A stretch of 7,546 nt of DNA from contig JBELMB010000241.1 of the NCBI GenBank assembly GCA_042088665.1, forward strand, positions 1-7,546, given 5' to 3'. Made by a program: the position numbers and the translations under genes. The first letter of the stretch is position 1. Every line of letters starts with the position of its first letter. The notes beneath the pieces were generated by a model. The model was not told the origin of the DNA and did not search any database. It worked only from the letters and a program-made list of their open reading frames with translations. This document shows positions 4,536 through 7,546 of the stretch, in pieces. Source of the DNA: JBELMB01 sp042088665. Its GTDB lineage: Bacteria; Pseudomonadota; Alphaproteobacteria; Rhodobacterales; Rhodobacteraceae.

Positions 4536-7500
4536 ATGATTGCAACGCGTACAAAGCATTTCCAGACAGGTATCCGTCAGCGCAGCCTGCGTCGCCATTG
4601 CCGTTTGGGCCGCGCGACCGAACTGGTGTTTGTCCTCGCCACCGGCGCCACGCTGGTTCTGGGCGGTGCCGCGCAGGCGCAGAACATCGAATATGACGCG
4701 GGAGGCACCGGGGCCCTGCCGGGTATCGGCGGCACAGGCAACTGGAACACCACGGATCTCAACTGGGTGGATGGTGGGGGGGCAACGGCCTTTAACACGC
4801 TCGACAGTGTCACATTCAAGGATGACGTCGGAGGCGACCCCTACACGGTGACAATCAACGAAGGGGCGACGTTGGCCCCGAACAACATGACGGTATCGAC
4901 CGCGGGGCTTGTCATTGCGGGCGCAACCGCTTTGGACACTGTCGTTGCAAGCGGGACGTTGACGGTGGATGCCACCAAGGACGTCACGTTCAACACATCT
5001 TCCCAGTTTGGCGGCCTGGCGAACAGCGGAACGATCACACAGACAGCGGGCGCGATCGGTTTTACTGGCGGCGGCACGAATGCGGGAACGCTAAATATAA
5101 ATGGCGCTGTAGTTGGATTGGTGATTGGCGACCCGTTCCAAAACACAGGTGTCCTGAACTTATCGGGCCAGATTTCCGCGAACGGGGATCCAACAAACAC
5201 GTTTACCAATGCGGGAGGGACGGCGACCCTTTCGGGAAACATTTCCGACACCAATTACGTCCAGACCAGCGGATCGACGACGTTTGATGGAGATTTCCTT
5301 GTGTTCGGTGCTGGGACCGACGTCGATATCGATGGCGGATCGGTGACAATTGACGCCGGCGCCACGGTCACCGCGACCAATTTTGATTTGTCCGGGGCGT
5401 CCACTCTGGACATGAACGGCAATATCGCCGCCAACGTTGTCAATACATCGACCGCGACCAACACTCTGGCGGGCGATATCACGGGGTCCTATACGCAGAA
5501 CACCACTGCGGGCGCCCAGACCACGGTGGATGGTGCGACCAACGTCTCTGGCGGGTTTGACATCGACACCGGCACGCTGACGATCAACGCGGCGGTGGGC
5601 GCAACCACGGCCACGGCGATCGACGTGGCCTCTGCCGCGGTGCTGGACATCAATGCGGCTGTCACCGGGGATGTGACCAGCGCCTCGACCAACGCTGATA
5701 TCGACGCGAACATAACGGGCAAATACACCCAAACCGGCGGTCAAACCAACATGGCGACGAACGTCACCATCAGTGATGCGATTGCCATCAATGGCGGGAC
5801 GTTCATAATTGACGGTACCCAAACGGTACTTACGGCAAGGTCTGGCGTGACTGTCGGAAACGGTGCCGCGCTTCGTTCCTCCTCGCTTGGCATTGTCGAT
5901 TTAGCAACTTCGTCCTCGTTGTCCGTTCAAAGCGGAGGGGCATTGCAAGGAGCGTTTGCTGTCGGGACGCCGGGTACTGATCCGCAAGTCGGGACGGGGG
6001 ATACTGATCTGCAATCTGGCTCGACATTTGATGTCGGCTTTGGGATGGCTGATTGGGGTGCGCTTGGCTGGCAGGGCAACATCACGCAGGCTGGCTCCGT
6101 CATCAACACCAACGACCTAACCGTTGGCATCGGCGCCACCGAAACGGGCAAAGGCATCTGGACATCGTCCGGCAGCATCAATGCCGGGGCCGGGACCATT
6201 AGTCTGAACGTCAACGAATTCGAGTTCCGCGCGGGCCATTCGACGACCGGCACCGTGAACATCACGGCGGCCAAGTTCGATTATGGCACGGGCGCAACCG
6301 AGACCCTTGGGTCCGGCAACCAGAATTTCGACGTTGACGTGCAGTCCGGCACCACGCTGCAGACCGGCGGAACCGCGCGGCTTGGCGATGGCACGGTCGC
6401 CAATGACAAGGCGTTGCAGAACAACGGCGTCGTCGACATCACCGCGGGTGAAACGCTCACCGTTGGCAGCCTGACAAACGACGGCACGGTGAACGTGCTG
6501 GCGGGGTCCACGCTGTTCGGCACCGGCAACACGATCACGAACAATATGGCGACCGTGGTGGCCGCGGGCGGCTCTGTGATCGACAACAACGACATCATCA
6601 ACAGTGGGACGGGTACCTACACGCTGAACACCGGCGTTGCTGCGATCACGATCGACGCCGATGCGGACGACAATGGCAGCGGGACCATCACCAATGACGG
6701 GTCGATCGTTGTCACCGGCACGGGCATTGCAGCCTTTGGTACCGGCGATGCGGGGGGTGACGACAACTTCACCAACCAGGGCACCGGCACGCTGGACCTG
6801 CAGGACACCTCGACCGTCAACGCGATCAACACGATCACCAACACCTCGACCTCTGCGAGTGCGATCACCCTCGCGACGGGCACCTTGCTGGACTTCACGC
6901 TGTTGAACTCCTCCGCGGGGACGATCACCACGGCGGGTGAGTTGGACGGTAACGTTTCGTTGACCAGTGCAGCCGCACTGATCCTCAACGATGGTGGCTC
7001 TGTCGATGGCACGCTGGACACGGCAGACACCGCGACCTTTGACATCAACGGCACATCGGGTGACGCAACCATCGAAGTGACGGGCACCCTGGCGTATGGC
7101 AGCTCGGTGACCTCGACGCTGGCGGGCGACATCACTGGCTTGAACATCACGGGCTCCGGGACGGTCAATGTCGATGGCACCTCCGTGAACTCCGGCCTGA
7201 CCTTTGTGGACGGTGGCGGCACGTTGGGGATCCTTGCGGGCAACAGTTATTCCGCCACGGGTGGCGATGTTCAGGTTGGCTTCGCCAATTCCGGCGGCGG
7301 CACCCTGAATGTGGCGAACACCGCGCAGGTTGTGGGCAGCGTCAACATCTTCAACGCCGGCACGCTCACGATGGCGGGCGCCAACAATGGCACCAATGAG
7401 ATCACCGGCAACGTGACCTTTGCGGGCACAGCGCTGACCAATCCGGCCACCGGGACCTCCACCATCGCGGCGGACATCGGCGGCGACCTCCAGATCCAGG

Positions 7501-7546
7501 CGGGCAGCACGGCCACCGTGAACACCGCCGCCAACACCGCCATTGT
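4536..7546 (+). CDS. Large autotransporter-like / beta-helical surface protein (3' end cut by window edge)
   Basis: Uninterrupted frame of 1003 complete codons running off the right edge. The ATG at 4536 follows AAGGA at 4520-4524. Residues 1-48 look like an extended signal peptide: an Arg/Lys/His-rich n-region (about 1-27, including RQRSLRRHCRLGR), a hydrophobic core (about 30-44) and a cleavage site after AQA at 46-48. The mature part opens with GTGNWNTTDLNWVDG (66-80) and DSVTF (90-94), a pattern typical of autotransporter passengers with beta-strand repeats. The only Cys is residue 22, in the signal peptide; a Cys-free passenger suits transport through an outer-membrane barrel. The rest is short beta-strand units rich in G, T, N, D, A, V and I (such as NDGTVNVLAGSTLFG), predicting a right-handed beta-helix. 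Residues 234 to about 468 are three repeats, and Trp cluster at 507-542. The function is probably adhesion, surface layer or biofilm matrix, but this is not shown. The C-terminal barrel or other anchor is outside the window, so the secretion type is unproven. Confidence 0.88.
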   Translation, partial: MIATRTKHFQTGIRQRSLRRHCRLGRATELVFVLATGATLVLGGAAQAQNIEYDAGGTGALPGIGGTGNWNTTDLNWVDGGGATAFNTLDSVTFKDDVGGDPYTVTINEGATLAPNNMTVSTAGLVIAGATALDTVVASGTLTVDATKDVTFNTSSQFGGLANSGTITQTAGAIGFTGGGTNAGTLNINGAVVGLVIGDPFQNTGVLNLSGQISANGDPTNTFTNAGGTATLSGNISDTNYVQTSGSTTFDGDFLVFGAGTDVDIDGGSVTIDAGATVTATNFDLSGASTLDMNGNIAANVVNTSTATNTLAGDITGSYTQNTTAGAQTTVDGATNVSGGFDIDTGTLTINAAVGATTATAIDVASAAVLDINAAVTGDVTSASTNADIDANITGKYTQTGGQTNMATNVTISDAIAINGGTFIIDGTQTVLTARSGVTVGNGAALRSSSLGIVDLATSSSLSVQSGGALQGAFAVGTPGTDPQVGTGDTDLQSGSTFDVGFGMADWGALGWQGNITQAGSVINTNDLTVGIGATETGKGIWTSSGSINAGAGTISLNVNEFEFRAGHSTTGTVNITAAKFDYGTGATETLGSGNQNFDVDVQSGTTLQTGGTARLGDGTVANDKALQNNGVVDITAGETLTVGSLTNDGTVNVLAGSTLFGTGNTITNNMATVVAAGGSVIDNNDIINSGTGTYTLNTGVAAITIDADADDNGSGTITNDGSIVVTGTGIAAFGTGDAGGDDNFTNQGTGTLDLQDTSTVNAINTITNTSTSASAITLATGTLLDFTLLNSSAGTITTAGELDGNVSLTSAAALILNDGGSVDGTLDTADTATFDINGTSGDATIEVTGTLAYGSSVTSTLAGDITGLNITGSGTVNVDGTSVNSGLTFVDGGGTLGILAGNSYSATGGDVQVGFANSGGGTLNVANTAQVVGSVNIFNAGTLTMAGANNGTNEITGNVTFAGTALTNPATGTSTIAADIGGDLQIQAGSTATVNTAANTAI
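5235..5939 (+). repeat. Three diverged 78-79 residue repeats inside the surface protein
   Basis: Copy 1 begins GNISDTNYVQT (residue 234), copy 2 GDITGSYTQNT (residue 313) and copy 3 ANITGKYTQTG (residue 391), so the spacing is 79 and 78 residues. Each opens with [DN]-I-[ST]-x-x-Y-x-Q (copy 1 has one extra residue), continues with a Thr/Gly-rich strand, and about 30 residues later has an I/D-rich strand ending in GSVTI, GTLTI or GTFII. Copies 1 and 2 then share a LDMN or LDIN segment; copy 3 diverges there. Identity is visible at protein level only, so the duplication is old or has been under diversifying drift. A weaker relative (LAGDITGLNITGSGTVNVDG) lies at about 7119-7178. Confidence 0.65.

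Noticed and set aside
4841..7543. Several minus-strand open frames of 75-220 codons opposite the surface-protein gene
   Set aside because: They are complements of the Gly/Thr/Asn/Val repeat codons, which give Val/Pro/Ser-rich products without stops. The plus frame has a signal peptide and continuous coding.

Overview
The window looks like chromosomal DNA from a GC-rich alphaproteobacterium, most likely of the Rhodobacterales/Roseobacter group. I infer this from the strong G/C preference at third codon positions, the pairing of a TRAP-type periplasmic binding protein with a GMC-family oxidoreductase and an IclR regulator, and a large Cys-free surface protein. The genus cannot be fixed from the sequence.

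Left half (1-3630): a compact catabolic module. Two genes lie on the minus strand: a GMC flavoprotein dehydrogenase (1073-2674) and, 145 bp downstream of it, the 5' part of a TRAP transporter solute-binding protein (1-927, running off the left edge). An IclR-family regulator (2782-3630) is divergently transcribed on the plus strand. The 107-bp space between the divergent genes holds a 21-bp imperfect inverted repeat, a 9-bp direct repeat and a small AT-rich palindrome, so it is the natural place for IclR control. The simplest reading is a substrate-inducible locus that imports an organic solute with a TRAP system (membrane subunits presumably beyond the left edge) and oxidises an alcohol group on it. 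The substrate cannot be read from the sequence.

Middle (3631-4535): about 905 bp without a convincing gene. It contains a decaying 14-bp tandem repeat, a GC-rich hairpin, an AT-rich island, an 8-C homopolymer and, just before the next gene, a two-part stem-loop in the probable 5' leader.

Right half (4536-7546): one uninterrupted plus-strand reading frame of more than 1000 codons that runs off the right edge. It has a long Arg-rich signal peptide, a WNTTDLNW-type passenger opening motif, no Cys after the signal peptide, and a Gly/Thr/Asn/Asp/Ala/Val-rich beta-strand repeat composition. These are the marks of an autotransporter or similar beta-helical surface/secreted protein. Residues 234 to about 468 form three diverged copies of a 78-79 residue repeat. 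The translocator or anchor domain would lie outside the window. I see no sign that this gene is functionally linked to the catabolic module.

I found no tRNA, rRNA, CRISPR array, insertion sequence or phage gene. The content is mostly recognisable families. The least explained parts are the TRAP protein's pocket motif with adjacent cysteines, the repeat structure of the passenger, and the gene-free stretch between the two halves.
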